Positions 39,697 through 50,750 of a stretch of DNA of 64,000 nucleotides are shown piece by piece; position 1 is the first letter of the stretch, and each line of letters opens with the position of its first letter. Both the position numbers and the translations under genes were made by a program. The notes beneath the pieces are model-generated. The model did not search any database. It saw nothing but the letters and a program-made list of their open reading frames with translations, and was not told the origin of the DNA. Source of the DNA: Hydnum rufescens UP504 (taxonomy: Eukaryota > Basidiomycota > Agaricomycetes > Cantharellales > Hydnaceae); NCBI GenBank assembly GCA_014904985.1, contig MU129160.1:1-64000 (forward strand), read 5' to 3'.

Positions 39697-42500
39697 TTAG
39701 TGATTAGTTAAAAAAGAACAGAAAAGTAAGCATGGGAAGGACTCACAAAGAGAGTGTAAGAAGTTGATGAATACTTTTTTTCCTTGGTCACGTATGGCAG
39801 TGTTGGACCTGCGCAATTTATCACATGCCTCTTCAGACCACAGATCCATGTCTGGATGACTACTTTTGTGTGTTTCAGAACTGAAATGATGCAAAACATG
39901 TCAAATGTTGAGTATAAATGGACTAAGGAAGTGGGGGCCTACTATACTTGAGCAATAATGTCAGAGAAATGACGTGCCATGTCTTGGTGCATATCCTGGA
40001 ATGCTTTCATGACTGCTGGCATCCCAAAAAATGAATTCTGAGTAACAGCGCGACTGTCGCTGGGGTCTCTGCACAGAACATAGCCTGCCATGATGACATT
40101 AAGTTTCTCCAAGGCTCATGCCTATAAATACTGAGTCAATAGGATACATGAGGCTTGAGCATATCATACACACCTGGCAAGAGAGCTGGTTACCAATGCA
40201 ATCCATAACTTTAGCACACCCCCCATTCAACACCTTGGTTAGGTCTTTAGATGCTTCATCATCCATGCAATGCTGGATCATATCATCTTCAAACTTTTTA
40301 AGCCCTTCATTATCAAGCAAAGCTCTATGGGCATTGTATGCCAGTGCCACAACATTGCATGTCCACACCTGCAGACCTACCAAAAAAACATGAGGAGAGG
40401 GATATATGATAAGAGTATTTAGCTTACTTTGGTCACATGGTTTCTTATTTGTGTCCTTAAATGTCTTCTGGAATCCTGTCCAGGCAGATGGGGCTCTCTT
40501 GTCCTTGAAGAGCATACTGAGAGTGAGCCAGATTCAGGAGATAGGGATGTTCATACAGGTGGCCATATCCTCCACCTGATGGTCCAGATCATCTGCAAGG
40601 TCCAGGATTTCATCCTCCTCAAGTTGGGTTAATCATCAGCCAGGTGTGGACTTGGCCACACTGCCATTGATCTCACCACTGTTGTCCTGGCCAGTGTCAA
40701 TTCCACCATTGTTGCTTCCATTGTCATCAATTCCACTGTCATCAATTCCACCATCATTGATTCTGCCATCATTGATTCCACTGTTGGCAATTCCACCATT
40801 GTCAATTCTATCATCAGCAATTCCACTGTCAGCAATTCCACCATCAGCAATTCCACCGTCAGCAATTCCACCATTGTTGATTCCACTGTTACCAATCCCC
40901 CTGCTGTCGATTCCACCATTGTCAATTCCACCACTGTCAATTCCACTGGCATTAATTCCATCATCACCATCATAGTGATCATCATCAATGAATAGTTTGC
41001 TTTTGATCACCTGATGCTTGGTTTTGAGAGGTCGCTGACTCTGCAATCCCCGATTGTTGTTCTCACCAGTAGTGTCACCTGTACCATCACAGTGATTGCC
41101 AATTACAGCTGAATTGGGGGCAGTGGGAGACTTTTTTTTACGTTTCACAGGTGGAGAGGGTTTGTTGAGTTCCAGGAAATGGTCTTCATCAATTTTGTCC
41201 TCAGAGACATTCATTGGATCAAACATGTCTTCCGTATCTGGATCTAGATCACTCTTGATAATTTCATTGCCCTTATTGACAGCAAATAGACATCTGTTCA
41301 CCCCCTGAGTGAGTCAAACCAAGGGAGGTGTGTGGTAAAACTTTGATTGTAGGGGTTGGAGGGTGTTAGAGTCGGTATTGTGGGTGGAGACTGAGATGGC
41401 AGGCAGGTTATGTTGAGTCTCGCTCTCATGGATGCTGGAGCTCTCTTGTGAAAATATGTTAAAAAAACAAATAGTAAAGTGCAGGAAATACATACATATT
41501 CCTTATTGAACAAAGTGTAGGAAGTTTGGGCCATGGAAATAAGGTTTTCAACCCACTGGAGCATTGGACCATCGCCAGGGACACTGGTGAAGACTCTCTC
41601 AAAGTCATCTGCAATTGTGACAGCATGTTTTCCATGGCCCCATAAGACTGAGCCATCCATCTCCAGTGCAATTTGAATAGGGGATAGTTGTCCTTTTGTT
41701 GGGGGAGCAGAGCAAATTTTGAACACCTCAAGGCGCCTCTCTTGCATTGTGTTCCAAATGCTGGCATGAGTCCCAAATATATTAGTGAGAGAATCGTGGT
41801 AAAATGCTTGAACATCATTGTCATCTAGGTCATCTTCAAAAGGCTGTCCAAATGCAAAGTCATATTCTGAAGCTTCTGGAAGCTGCCTCAGAAGGTTCAC
41901 AAGGAGTTGGTGGAGGAGTGTAATTTGTGGATTTCTGGAAGGGGAAATTAGTGTATTTGGAAGTTCTTCATAAGGTGGAAGGACAGATGATGCATGTGGC
42001 AAGGGGCGGCTCTCCGATCCGATTTCATGATCCATGAACGCAGTCTCCCCCTCTACATGAGTAGTGGCTGGTTCTGTCTGTATTCAAAGAGTGAGACTCA
42101 TATACACAATCATCAAGGATTCTGCCCTGCACCTCATTCATGGCAGTGACATCATTCTGTCATTCCAGGATCCTTGCCAATGCTTTTTTGGGGCTAAGTG
42201 AATTCTTGCAGTGACACTTCATGGGGACAGGCACCTCTTCTTTGGTATCATCCGTTTTCTTAGAACTCTTTGAGTACATTAGCTGCAGCAATTGAATTGT
42301 GTTAGAAGGCTGACCTCAGGCTCCTTCCGCTTAGCTGCTCTTTTTCACAGGGTGGGTTTACTGCTCCATTCTTGCTTGTTAGAGGCTGCTGCTACACGGA
42401 GGGTGGCAGCATCTGAATTCATAGTGACAGCATGATTCCTTCTAGCTGCCTCACGAATTGGTCATTGCCACTGAATGAAATTAGCAGTTAGATTGTGTCA
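39697..42500 (-). pseudogene. Decayed multi-exon gene, family not recognised
   Basis: Minus strand. Upstream remnants near 42440-42100 read MNSDAATLRVAAASNKQEW and VPVPMKCHCKNSLSPKKAL with stops between. A longer frame starts with ATG at 42035 (MDHEIGSESRPLPHASSVLP), contains FAFGQPFEDDLDDNDVQAFY and LEMDGSVLWGHGKHAVTIAD, and has a likely 51 nt intron near 41454-41504 (GTATGT...TTAACAT...CACAAG). It passes into a basic/acidic region and a pentapeptide-like repeat (40690-40965). A further exon near 40515-40099 has VVALAYNAHRALLDNEGLKK and VMDCIGNQLSCQVCMICSS. I know no family with these motifs. Confidence 0.4.
40690..40965 (-). repeat. 15 bp coding minisatellite (pentapeptide GGIDN/SGIAD)
   Basis: On minus the 15 bp unit encodes five-residue repeats such as GGIDN, SGIAD and DGGIA, about eighteen times. 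The period keeps the frame open in several frames on both strands. It lies inside the unrecognised gene. Confidence 0.85.
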
Positions 42501-43682
42501 CTGGTGTAAGGCAAAAAATGAACATTGAAGAGGGGGAAGAACTTGGCATCCTCTTGGTTTGCCTTTGGAGGCCAGTCAGTATGATCATAGTGCCTTGAAA
42601 AACATGAAATTGTTTGCACCATGCAGGGGGTTTCTCTGGTGGGCTGTGGTCAAGTGAGGGGATGGGAGGGGGGGAAGTCCTTCCTGAGCTACTACACAAG
42701 GAAGTAAATGAACAATGGAACTCACTGTGTTCAATTGGAAAAATCCATACAAAAGCCAGAGATGGGTGAACATAAATGTCCAAATTGTGTCTGAAGCAGA
42801 TCAGGGGTCAGCAGCTTGGATTGAGACAAATGGGGCAATTTGGGGGAAACAATTCCAGGGCACTGAAAATAATGCAACAAGGTGGTCCTTGAGCTGGGTG
42901 GCAAGGCTCGGGGATCGCCACGCCTCAGTGAGTGGGAGTAGCATGGTTTTGTTGTTACAGACTTGTGGAATTTTTGTTTTTATACAGACTATGACTTTGT
43001 TTCTTTTGTTTTTCTTTTGACTTGTTGTTTTTCTTTTGATTTTGATTGAATTTTTTTTTTTTTTTTTTGACAAGTCCATATTGCCAGGTGAGGTCAGTCT
43101 TAAGAAAAGGATTCAAGTGACATAGAGGCTTTCAGACTTTGAGAGAGATGAGAGTTAGGAGAAATGAACATCATTTTGCCAACAGGCGACATAGTTTTTA
43201 CATGGAGAGAAAGCAGGGCAAAGGAAGGGTTTTTCCTTCAGGCAAGAGAGATGGTACATTGGGGTGAGCACATATTTCTTTTTGTTTTTAATGAGAGAGA
43301 GGAAGAGGATGGGAAAGGAAGGGGAGAGGATGGAGGACTGCGTTGGGCGAGGCATATGTACTGCAAGGCGAGGACAAGTCGTGGTGACAGGCTACCAACT
43401 GTTCACGTCGTTGTCCGATTCGTCAGTCGCCAGGTTGGATGGAAGGTCCATTAGTTCGTATGCAGTTGGGGTGTCCTTGAATTCGGCCAATTCGTCGTCC
43501 TTTAAGTCGTACTGAATGTCATGCATGTATTTCCTATAATATTCAACAGCTCGGTCATCCATTGAGATGGAAGGGGTGAGATTGTGCGAAGTGTGGAGGG
43601 ATTCAGATAGCTTGGTGAGTGCGGGAGCGATACAATGATAGAGGATGAATGCTGTATACGGGGTGTCTAAGCGATGCTGCTG
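42501..43682. other. No supported gene; poly-T tract
   Basis: Only short frames on both strands. A T-rich stretch runs 42970-43068 and ends in an uninterrupted T tract. Nothing else recognised. Confidence 0.5.
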
Positions 43683-44736
43683 TCACACAATATTTGCTGC
43701 TTGGATAAAGATTTTAGCGAGACAGTCAACTTGGGTAACATGGTGATACATAGATGGATAGAGTAGCCAATCACGCCAATTGGTTACACACTGCTCGTGT
43801 TGTAAAAGTTTGAGGTTGCGTTTATTGAGGTCTTTGGCTTTTGCCTTGAGGTCGGCTTCTTGTTGATGTAGGGTTGCCGAAAGAAGAGAGAGGGGTGGCG
43901 TGAGAGAATCCATTTGCAGGTTGTGATTGGCAATGGTGTGACTTAACTGGTCAAGTAGTTCCGTGTTGTCCTTTATATCTTCCTTTTGCTTCTCTTCATA
44001 CTCATGTTGGACCTCGTCAAGTTTCTGTGCTGCATTGTACTCATGATCTATAATCACTTGTCGATAGGACGGCCATGTGCAGTAAGAGTTGGCATTTTTA
44101 CCAGGTCGTGGTATACTGATTTTACGAAGGCTGCAGGGTGCGCGAGGAGGCTGGGAAGGAGAATAGGACCAATGGGAAGGATGATATGAGGAGTGAGTGC
44201 TTTTTGAGGTGAGAGATCCCATGGGAGAGTCTGAGGACTCGTGTAACTGCTGCGCAGTAGAGGTTCTTGGCAACTGATGATGTCCTTTTGAGTTGATTCA
44301 GGTGCTTTTGAGGGCTGAGTGGAAAGAGGAATGAACAGAGGAAGTATAGCATGTGGGTAGAGATTAATGGTCTGGGGACACAATGAAAGATGAGGGTCAA
44401 TGGTTCGCTGGGTTTCAAGACCTGCATGTGGCTGCGCGTTGGTAGAAGATTTTTGATATTGTAATTCTTGACAATAGCATGCAAAGAGGAGATCGAGTCG
44501 GGCCAAAAGGTCTGTTTTATCATTAGTGCTGTCTTTTGCAGATGTCCTGCATCCCATACCTCGTCGGTTATGTTTTGTTCCTTTTTAACTTGAGACGAAA
44601 GGAAGATGTCGCTGTCCAGGTTAAGTTCTATGAGTGGTGTGGGTGGAGTAGGAGAGGGAGCAGGCATCTGGATGTATTCGAACATGTAGCTTTGTACAGA
44701 GCTCGCGGTTGAGTTGAAATGAGTGGAGTCAGACAT
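43683..44736 (-). pseudogene. Post-pol ORF of the minus-strand Gypsy element, frameshifted
   Basis: Three overlapping frames on minus together form one protein: start MSDSTHFNSTASSVQSYMFE (ATG at 44736), a Pro/Ser/His-rich middle, and a coiled-coil C-terminal part (AAQKLDEVQHEYEEKQKED, LHQQEADLKAKAKDLNKRNL). It lies about 0.6 kb downstream of integrase on the same strand, a position comparable to the extra ORFs of the chromovirus at 30-32.7 kb. No sequence similarity between them is visible to me. Confidence 0.45.
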
Positions 44737-45322
44737 GTTGAGATAGGATGGTTTTGATGGGGTACGATAGGATGCGAAAAGTGGGCTTGGGTATCGTTGG
44801 TTAGCTGTTGTGTCATTTTTATACTCGTCAGGCTTACTATACTCGCATTTTGATGTTATTTAGCCATTCCTTGCTGTAGTTTAGATATTTGCTGTGATGA
44901 TTTAGTCGACAGGTCAATGGAGTTGTTGCATGTGGACAATAGATACTGAATGGAATGAGAATGAGAAGAGATGGAAGATGAAGGGTTGCCAGGGTTCCTT
45001 ACACCATATTATTAAGTTAAGACTTCGCAATAGTTGGTCAGGAGTGCAGAGGATCACATAGTCACATAGAGAAAGGAGCCAGAAGAAGAGGGGGATCGAT
45101 TTTGATGCAGCTGCAGGTTTTTTAAGATGGTTGAAAAGAGTTTTCATAGGTTTCGGCACATTCCATGATTCAACATTTCATGGCTCTAGGGGCGTTAATT
45201 TGGGATTTTCTTTGCCTCGTGTCTCTAGGGTCATCTTGAATTCATAGTTTTAGTTGTAGTCTTGTGATGTGGCTTGTAGAAAATGTTTCAGGGATTTCCT
45301 TTTTGAGAATTAAATTTTCCTT

Positions 45323-46519
45323 TTATGGAGTCTCTTCAGGGGATTCGTAAGCAGGTTCAGAGATCTGGGGCTCCTGCAAGGTGTTCCCTAGGAGTTCTTG
45401 TAGAAGGTTCCTTTGTTTCCACTCCACAATTTTGTTTTCCCAATAGCCCCACGAATCTGTGGCTCTTGGCGGCGGCCAAAGATAGGTTCTTAATTGATTT
45501 TCTGGTCCAAGCGATACCAGAAAGTGTTGTTTCGTCGTAATTGTTGTTCCCCTATATTTCATAGCTTGGTCCATATTTTTCGCATATTTCGCCATATTAT
45601 TTTGATTTAATTCATGGTCTGTGGCGCTGTGGCTCTCATTTCTGGCAGTGTCCGTTATGGCTATTTGGTCGCGCATATGGTATTTCTTTAAACAATTCCA
45701 GTGAATATTCCATTGATTGGGTCCCATCTAATTCTGCCAGTTGATAGGATCTGCAGGGGTGGTGATGCTGAACTCGGTATGGCCCAATCCACTGTATTTC
45801 CCCTTTTCATCCATGTTGCATTTGTAATACTGAATTGTATACCAGCACAATTGTACCCGGTTGATAGTTTCTGTCGACCAATGTATTTTCATTTCGTCTA
45901 GTGTAATCCTGAGTGCTTTGAATTCTTGCTTGAAGGACGGTATTTGAGGCAGCTTGAATATCCTCATCTCTATGTGCCAATTGGATTCCATGAATTCCTA
46001 GTAGTTCTTCTGTGGTTTGGATAGTTCCCCATTTTAATGTGTACCATGATGCATCTGTAATGTCGAATGGAAACACATGATTTATTCCATAGAGTAGGTA
46101 ATAGGGGGTGTAGCTGGTCATTCATTTTACCATCACTCAGTCCACCCACATGCATGAATAAAAATAGTTTGACCATTTGCTCGGGTTCCCTCTGCATGCA
46201 ATGAATAGCGAGTTTATCCAGGTCCTGTGCCCGCATTCTATCATTCCATTTGCTTCCAGGTGATAAGGGCAGCTTGGACAATAGGGACATTATATTCATC
46301 TGCCATTGTTTGAACTAGTCCGTCGAATTCCATTCTGTTATCTGTTGTGATTTGTAATATGCAGCCGAACTGGCACATGATGTCCTCGAATAGAAACCAG
46401 GCAACGTGCTTACTCGAGGCCTTATGTAACATTTTTGCTTCCAGCCATCTGGAGAGATCGTCCCGAAGATCCACGATATATTTGAATCCATTTGATACCA
46501 GCATATGGACCGTGTCCAT
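45323..46519 (-). pseudogene. pol: Integrase core and C-terminal tail (minus Gypsy)
   Basis: On minus: FKYIVDLRDDLSRWLEAKML contains the first Asp region, LQITTDNRMEFDGLVQTMAD the second. Then, in other frames, TPYYLLYGINHVFPFDIT and PGTIVLVYN, typical of the integrase C-terminal part. The tail 45727-45323 (WNIHWNCLKKYHMRDQIAI) ends in an acidic sequence. At least three frame changes. Confidence 0.8.
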
Positions 46520-46573
46520 ATTAAATTTACATAATATGGTATTAACGTAGGTTGGGCTTAAAGTGATTTTTGG

Positions 46574-47185
46574 TCAGGTTGTGGACCTCAATTGGCATTC
46601 ATGGCATGTCCGGCAATACCAGGCCACATAGGATAGCATATTTGGCCAAAAGAATCTATCGGATAATTTCTTGAAAGTTGGGTCTCGTCCGTGGTGGCCT
46701 GATTCATCATGTGCAGCCTTACATAAGCGAGCTTGATCATCCGGGTTCTTGATAACTTTTAATGGCAATTGGCCATTTCTAGGCCTTCTCCACAGGGTTC
46801 CTTGATACATAAAATAGTGTTTGGTGGCCTGAATGAATGTCTTGGTGTTCTTGACTCCTGGGGGTATTTTTAAGTGTTCCAGATAGTATTGGATCCTTTC
46901 CCAATAGTCTTTTCCATCAGAATCCCTGAGTTTGTGAGGGTGTTCTTTAATTTCTGAATCAGTTTCTGGGTGTTGGGAATGTGAATGTTGGGAGAGTGCT
47001 TTGGGATGGTTTTGAACAGATGAGTGGGCTTGATAGGAGAGAGACACAAATCCACCATTTCTTGTTGTATTTTCTTGTGGCTTGATTGAGAGCACTGTGT
47101 GATTTTGCCTGAATTCAATGATGTCTTCATAGGATTCCCTTTTGATTCTTGTTGCTGATAGTCTGGATGCTGAGGAACTATGCAT
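46574..47185 (-). pseudogene. pol: Integrase zinc-binding domain (minus Gypsy)
   Basis: HDESGHHGRDPTFKKLSDRF followed by FFWPNMLSYVAWYCRTCHEC gives the H2C2 zinc finger of Ty3-type integrase. Upstream is YFMYQGTLWRR, the usual lead-in. Confidence 0.85.
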
Positions 47186-47188
47186 GAC

Positions 47189-48000
47189 CTAGTGTTCATA
47201 TTCTTCAAGAAATTGTGGCCCAGTGATAAAATGGCCTGGTTTGTCTGGTTCCAGTTCATCCTCTGAATTGGCTGAGTCATTTTCGTGTGCTGGGCGTCTG
47301 GATAATCCATCTGGACCTTGATGTTTTGTTGCAGGGACATGGACCAATTCAAAACTGAATAGCTGGATATAGGAAATCCATTGTGACATAGCTGCATTTG
47401 GTAATCCTGGTGTGTTGATAGTTTGTTTTAGGAATTTGGCATCCACTTCCACTCTAAAATGGATTCCCCAGAGGTCATTTCTTTGGGCTTTGAGTGCTTT
47501 GAATAGCCCCTTTAATTCGATGTGTGGCTGGGAATACTTGGTTTCAGCTTCATTGTTTGTTACTGATCCAAAGACAATGGGGTGATGTCCGTCTTCCAAG
47601 GTTTGATATTCGATCCAGCCTACTGCAATGATGGAGCTGTCCACTGCAAGTGTTACAAGGCCATAATCCGAGGTGTGTTCGTCTTCTTTTAACACTCTGG
47701 CTATGTCGATGTTCAAGGATTTTTGAGCGGGAAGGTTTGTGGAGGCTTCTTTTAGCTGATTCATGGCTTCTTCAGCTTGATCATTCCATTCGAATTCATT
47801 GGGAGTCTTCTTGGTGAGTAATGTGAGAGGTTTGGCTATCTTGGCAAATTGCCAAATCCAATTTCAAGCAACTCCAACTGTTCCCAGGAATCCACGAACT
47901 TGTGTCACATTTGTTGGGTGTGGCCAGTTCTTTATTTTTGTGATGATTCCATGGTGGGGTCTTCTTCCTTCCATTGAACAAACATTCCCCACAATGTGTA
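47189..48000 (-). pseudogene. pol: RT connection remnant and RNase H (minus Gypsy)
   Basis: Near 47990-47790 the minus strand reads KIKNWPHPTNVTQVRGFLGT then a TGA (47864-47866) then NWIWQFAKIAKPLTLLTKKT, the end of an RT domain. The next frame (47764-47189) has VTLAVDSSIIAVGWIEYQ, ELKGLFKALKAQRN and HVPATKHQGPDGLSRRPA, an RNase H. The RT motifs that should precede are gone. Confidence 0.85.
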
Positions 48001-48151
48001 TGAGCAGGCCACACTGTAGTATAGATATATCAAGTATGGTATGGTAGCAGTGTTAAATAATATATGAAGCTTGGTAACTACCATGGGTAGCTTACCATGA
48101 TTGATATATCAGGATACATCAGACTGGTACCATACCACATATGTGATATAT

Positions 48152-48373
48152 CAATGAATGACACATCATGATTATGTCATAAAATATTATTAGTTGTACA
48201 GCCTCCCCATGAACATGACCAAATTGGGTCTAAATCCTTAAAATTGTGCTGACTGACATAAGCACATGTAAGCATGATTAGTCAGCACAATTTTAAGGAT
48301 TTAGACCCAATTTGGTCATGTTCATGTACAACTAATAATATTTTATGACATAATCATGATGTGTCATTCATTG
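48152..48373. mobile_element. 222 bp foldback (MITE-like)
   Basis: The arm CAATGAATGACACATCATGA onward (48152-about 48254) is repeated inverted and ends TCATTCATTG at 48373. Loop of about 20 bp around 48255-48276. The right arm lacks about 8 bp (GCCTCCCC) present in the left. Confidence 0.88.
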
Positions 48374-48381
48374 ATTTAATG

Positions 48382-48466
48382 TTGCAACTGCAGGATTTGA
48401 ACCTGCAGCCTCATTGTGGACACCTGGCACCCTTCTGGCACTTTTAACCACTAGGTTACTAGCACC
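48382..48466 (-). repeat. tRNA-like unit 1
   Basis: On minus: GGTGCTAGTAACCTAGTGGT (A-box-like) and CTGCAGGTTCAAATCCTGCA (B box and T-arm stem). It shares AATGTTGCAACTGCAGGATTTGAACC (plus strand) with unit 2 downstream. The acceptor stem does not close properly, so I call it a tRNA-derived repeat. Confidence 0.5.
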
Positions 48467-48483
48467 CCCCTATTGGACCAAAA

Positions 48484-48556
48484 TGTTGCAACTGCAGGAT
48501 TTGAACCCCCAACCTCATGATACCCACTGCCTTTTGGCAGCTTAGACCACTGCACT
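48484..48556 (-). repeat. tRNA-like unit 2
   Basis: On minus: GCAGTGGTCTAAGCTGCC (A-box and D-arm-like) and GGGGGTTCAAATCCTGCAGT (B box). Same 3' end as unit 1. Followed on plus by a TTTTTTCCCC stretch. Confidence 0.5.
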
Positions 48557-48699
48557 TTTTTCCCCTCACCCCCACCCAAGATTCACAATGCACAAAGTAG
48601 GGGTGGGTGTTCTGAGTCAACATAAACATAAGTCATAAGTCAACATAAATTAGGACCCAACCTGTACAGTCCCAACATCACTACTAGATGTGGGGGTAG

Positions 48700-48985
48700 A
48701 CATACCAATCCAACCCAATACCAATCCAACCCAATACCAATCCAACCAATACCAATCCAACCCAATACCAACCCCCAACCCTAACCCTAACCCTAACACC
48801 CAACCCCCAACCCCAACCACCAACAGTCCCCAACCATCAGCATTACTACTAGATGTGGGGTAGACGTACCCAACCATAGCCAATACCAACCCCAACCCCC
48901 CAACCCTAACCACCAACAGTCCCCAACCATCAACATTACTATGAGATGGCAACATCCCTAACCCTAACCCTAACCCTAATCTTAT
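48700..48985. repeat. Degenerate and perfect telomere-type repeats (CCCTAA)n
   Basis: Perfect CCCTAA runs at about 48779-48796 (three) and 48956-48980 (four), embedded in related ACCAATCCAACCC and CAACCCCCAACC sequence. TTAGGG is the usual telomere repeat of filamentous fungi. The sequence continues well beyond on both sides, so this is interstitial. Confidence 0.85.
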
Positions 48986-48995
48986 TGCTACCACA

Positions 48996-49200
48996 TTTGA
49001 TATAATTTGATATATCATTGTGGTAACTTACCACATGGTAACTCACCATGTGTGATATATCATTGAAGATTGTTCATGGTAACTTACCATGACTGATAAT
49101 AATTTACGATGTGCCACCCATGTGTATATCAGGGGAAGGTTACCATATGGCAAGTTACCACATTTGTATATTATTTATGCCTGGTAACTTACCATTTTTG
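48996..49200. repeat. Short palindromes TGGTAACTTACCA with GATATATCA
   Basis: TGGTAACTTACCA or one-base variants occur at about 49021, 49038, 49077, 49143 and 49184, with TGATATATCA between several of them. Similar motifs occur on the other side of the block at 48080-48155. Confidence 0.8.
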
Positions 49201-49944
49201 ATATGTCCACAGTACAGTGTGTGGTGGGGGATGTGTGGGGAGAATGAGAGGCGTTATCAATGGAAGATCCTTGTAGGGAAGACGAATGACTGGTTTTTGA
49301 GTAACTCCTAGGGGTATTGGATTTTTCTTCTTATCCACAGTCTTGTACTTTGTCTTCTTTGCATTCCTGATGACTTGGCCAGTGCAATAGCTGAAGTTTT
49401 CTGCTTTTTCAGGATATTTGTTGACAAGGGTTGGCTTCAATTTGTTGTAAATGCGCACAAGGTTGTCCTCAAGCTGATTTCCTGATGCTGCAGAGGATGA
49501 TTTCCAAGTTTCGTGAAGATACCATGCAGATACACTTTCCTTGTTTATGACAGCATCCATGAGGTACTTGTTCATGCTTGGACTGAAATCCTTTGTGCAC
49601 GTTTCTGGGAGTCATAAGGCCTCTGACAATTCCCTGCCAAACATTGGAACAAATGGTGAGTTTCCTTGTAACGATTGGTCAGATGGGGTTGCCTCTGTGT
49701 GATAGTATTCATAATTTTGTAGTGGGGGTTTGGGTGCAGTTCGAACCAATGATACACCATTTGTTTTATATCGATATTGCGGCTGCGCTGGACCTGGTTT
49801 GCTTGTATCTGGAGGCCATTCACTTGGTGGTATCACTGCTGCTGCAAGAACGAGTTTATCCTGTTCCCTGGATTCATTCATAAGGGCATGGAGAGAGACT
49901 GATGATCCTGATGGGTTCCCTTTTTCGTAGACTTGAATGTCCAT
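49189..49944 (-). pseudogene. pol: Region between protease and RT (minus Gypsy)
   Basis: Frames with MDIQVYEKGNPSGSSVSLHA, then KSSSAASGNQLEDNLVRIYN and LVNKYPEKAENFSYCTGQVI. They follow the protease in the correct order and orientation, but no domain can be named. Reading is lost at about 49215. Confidence 0.5.
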
Positions 49945-50100
49945 TCCATGGATTCCATTCGTAGCTCCTTCGTATTTGATTTGGGCACCAACTCCTACCA
50001 GCCAGGGTTGTCCAAGGAGTATATCATGGCCTTCGAAGCTTCCCTTTTTGACAAAGAAGTGATGATCAAATCGTATTCCTCCTATTTCGATTGGGACATT

Positions 50101-50750
50101 TCAACAGCATCCAACTAGGGGTTCAGGTCCACTGTTGATTCCTTGCAATGACCAGTTTTGTCCATCGTAGTCTATTGGGATGTTTAACCTCTGCTGAACT
50201 TCCTGAGAGATGAGGTTTAATTCAGATCCAGTGTCGATCATGAGTACAACGTCTTTAGTTCCATTTTGTCCTGTGGCCTTGGCTGCAATCTTTCCTGTGT
50301 CCATAGCAAATAAGGGGTTTGGTCCAAGGACTCCTACGAGATTTACTTGTGCTCGATGATGATTTTGCGATTGTTGTGGATATGGCTCTTCATCAAGGTC
50401 TTTGGTCATCATAAGATCGTAGTAGTCCTCCAATTCACTTCATCATCAGAGTCATAGTCAGAGGCTTCCATTGTGGGAAAATGCGGTTTTAGAGTAGCAT
50501 GATTGACTGTGAGTGGCTCTCGATGTTTAGGATTATATTCGCGTTTGAGCTTTAGTCCAGCTGCAAGTATTTTGGCAGGTCCATGGGCTGTTCCAAGGAA
50601 GTCTCCAAGAGTTATTTCGACTGTTTGGTTTAGCACCTTCTTTGCTATCTCCTTGTCTTCACAGGCATCCTGAAAGTCTGTGGTAAAACGATATGTTGGA
50701 GGATTCTTGGGAATTCGTTTTTCTGGTCGAGCTATTTCGATGTCTATCAT
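50101..50750 (-). pseudogene. pol: Protease region of the minus Gypsy element
   Basis: KDVVLMIDTGSELNLISQEV has the D-T-G-S active site of a retroviral-type aspartic protease near 50210-50250. Just upstream (50750-50409) is AKKVLNQTVEITLGDFLGTA, a segment that precedes the protease in many Agaricomycete Gypsy polyproteins. Two frames, so one frameshift near 50420. Confidence 0.85.

Larger units (their letters stand above)
48001..49215. mobile_element. Composite repeat block replacing the RT core
   Basis: About 1.2 kb between the post-protease part (49215 and above) and the RT connection (below 48000). It contains a foldback, two tRNA-like units, interstitial telomere-type repeats, and GATATATCA with TGGTAACTTACCA motifs at both sides (48080-48155 and 48996-49215). 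The paired outer motifs suggest one inserted element; since the RT core is absent, insertion was accompanied by deletion. Confidence 0.55.

Noticed and set aside
39697..42500. TET/JBP gene linked to KDZ elements
   Set aside because: Such links are known in fungi, so I looked for the HxD...H iron-binding pattern and its context in these frames and did not find it.
43683..44736. Gag of another element
   Set aside because: The coiled coil and Pro-rich parts could fit, but there is no zinc knuckle or capsid motif, and the location is downstream of integrase on the same strand.
48382..48556. Two functional tRNA genes
   Set aside because: A and B boxes are present but acceptor and anticodon stems do not form convincingly, and the two units share a SINE-like 3' end.
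48779..48980. True chromosome end
   Set aside because: Non-telomeric coding DNA of the same retrotransposon lies on both sides, so the CCCTAA runs are interstitial.
48650..49018. Gly/Leu-rich minus-strand ORF
   Set aside because: It is a translation of the degenerate telomere-type repeats.
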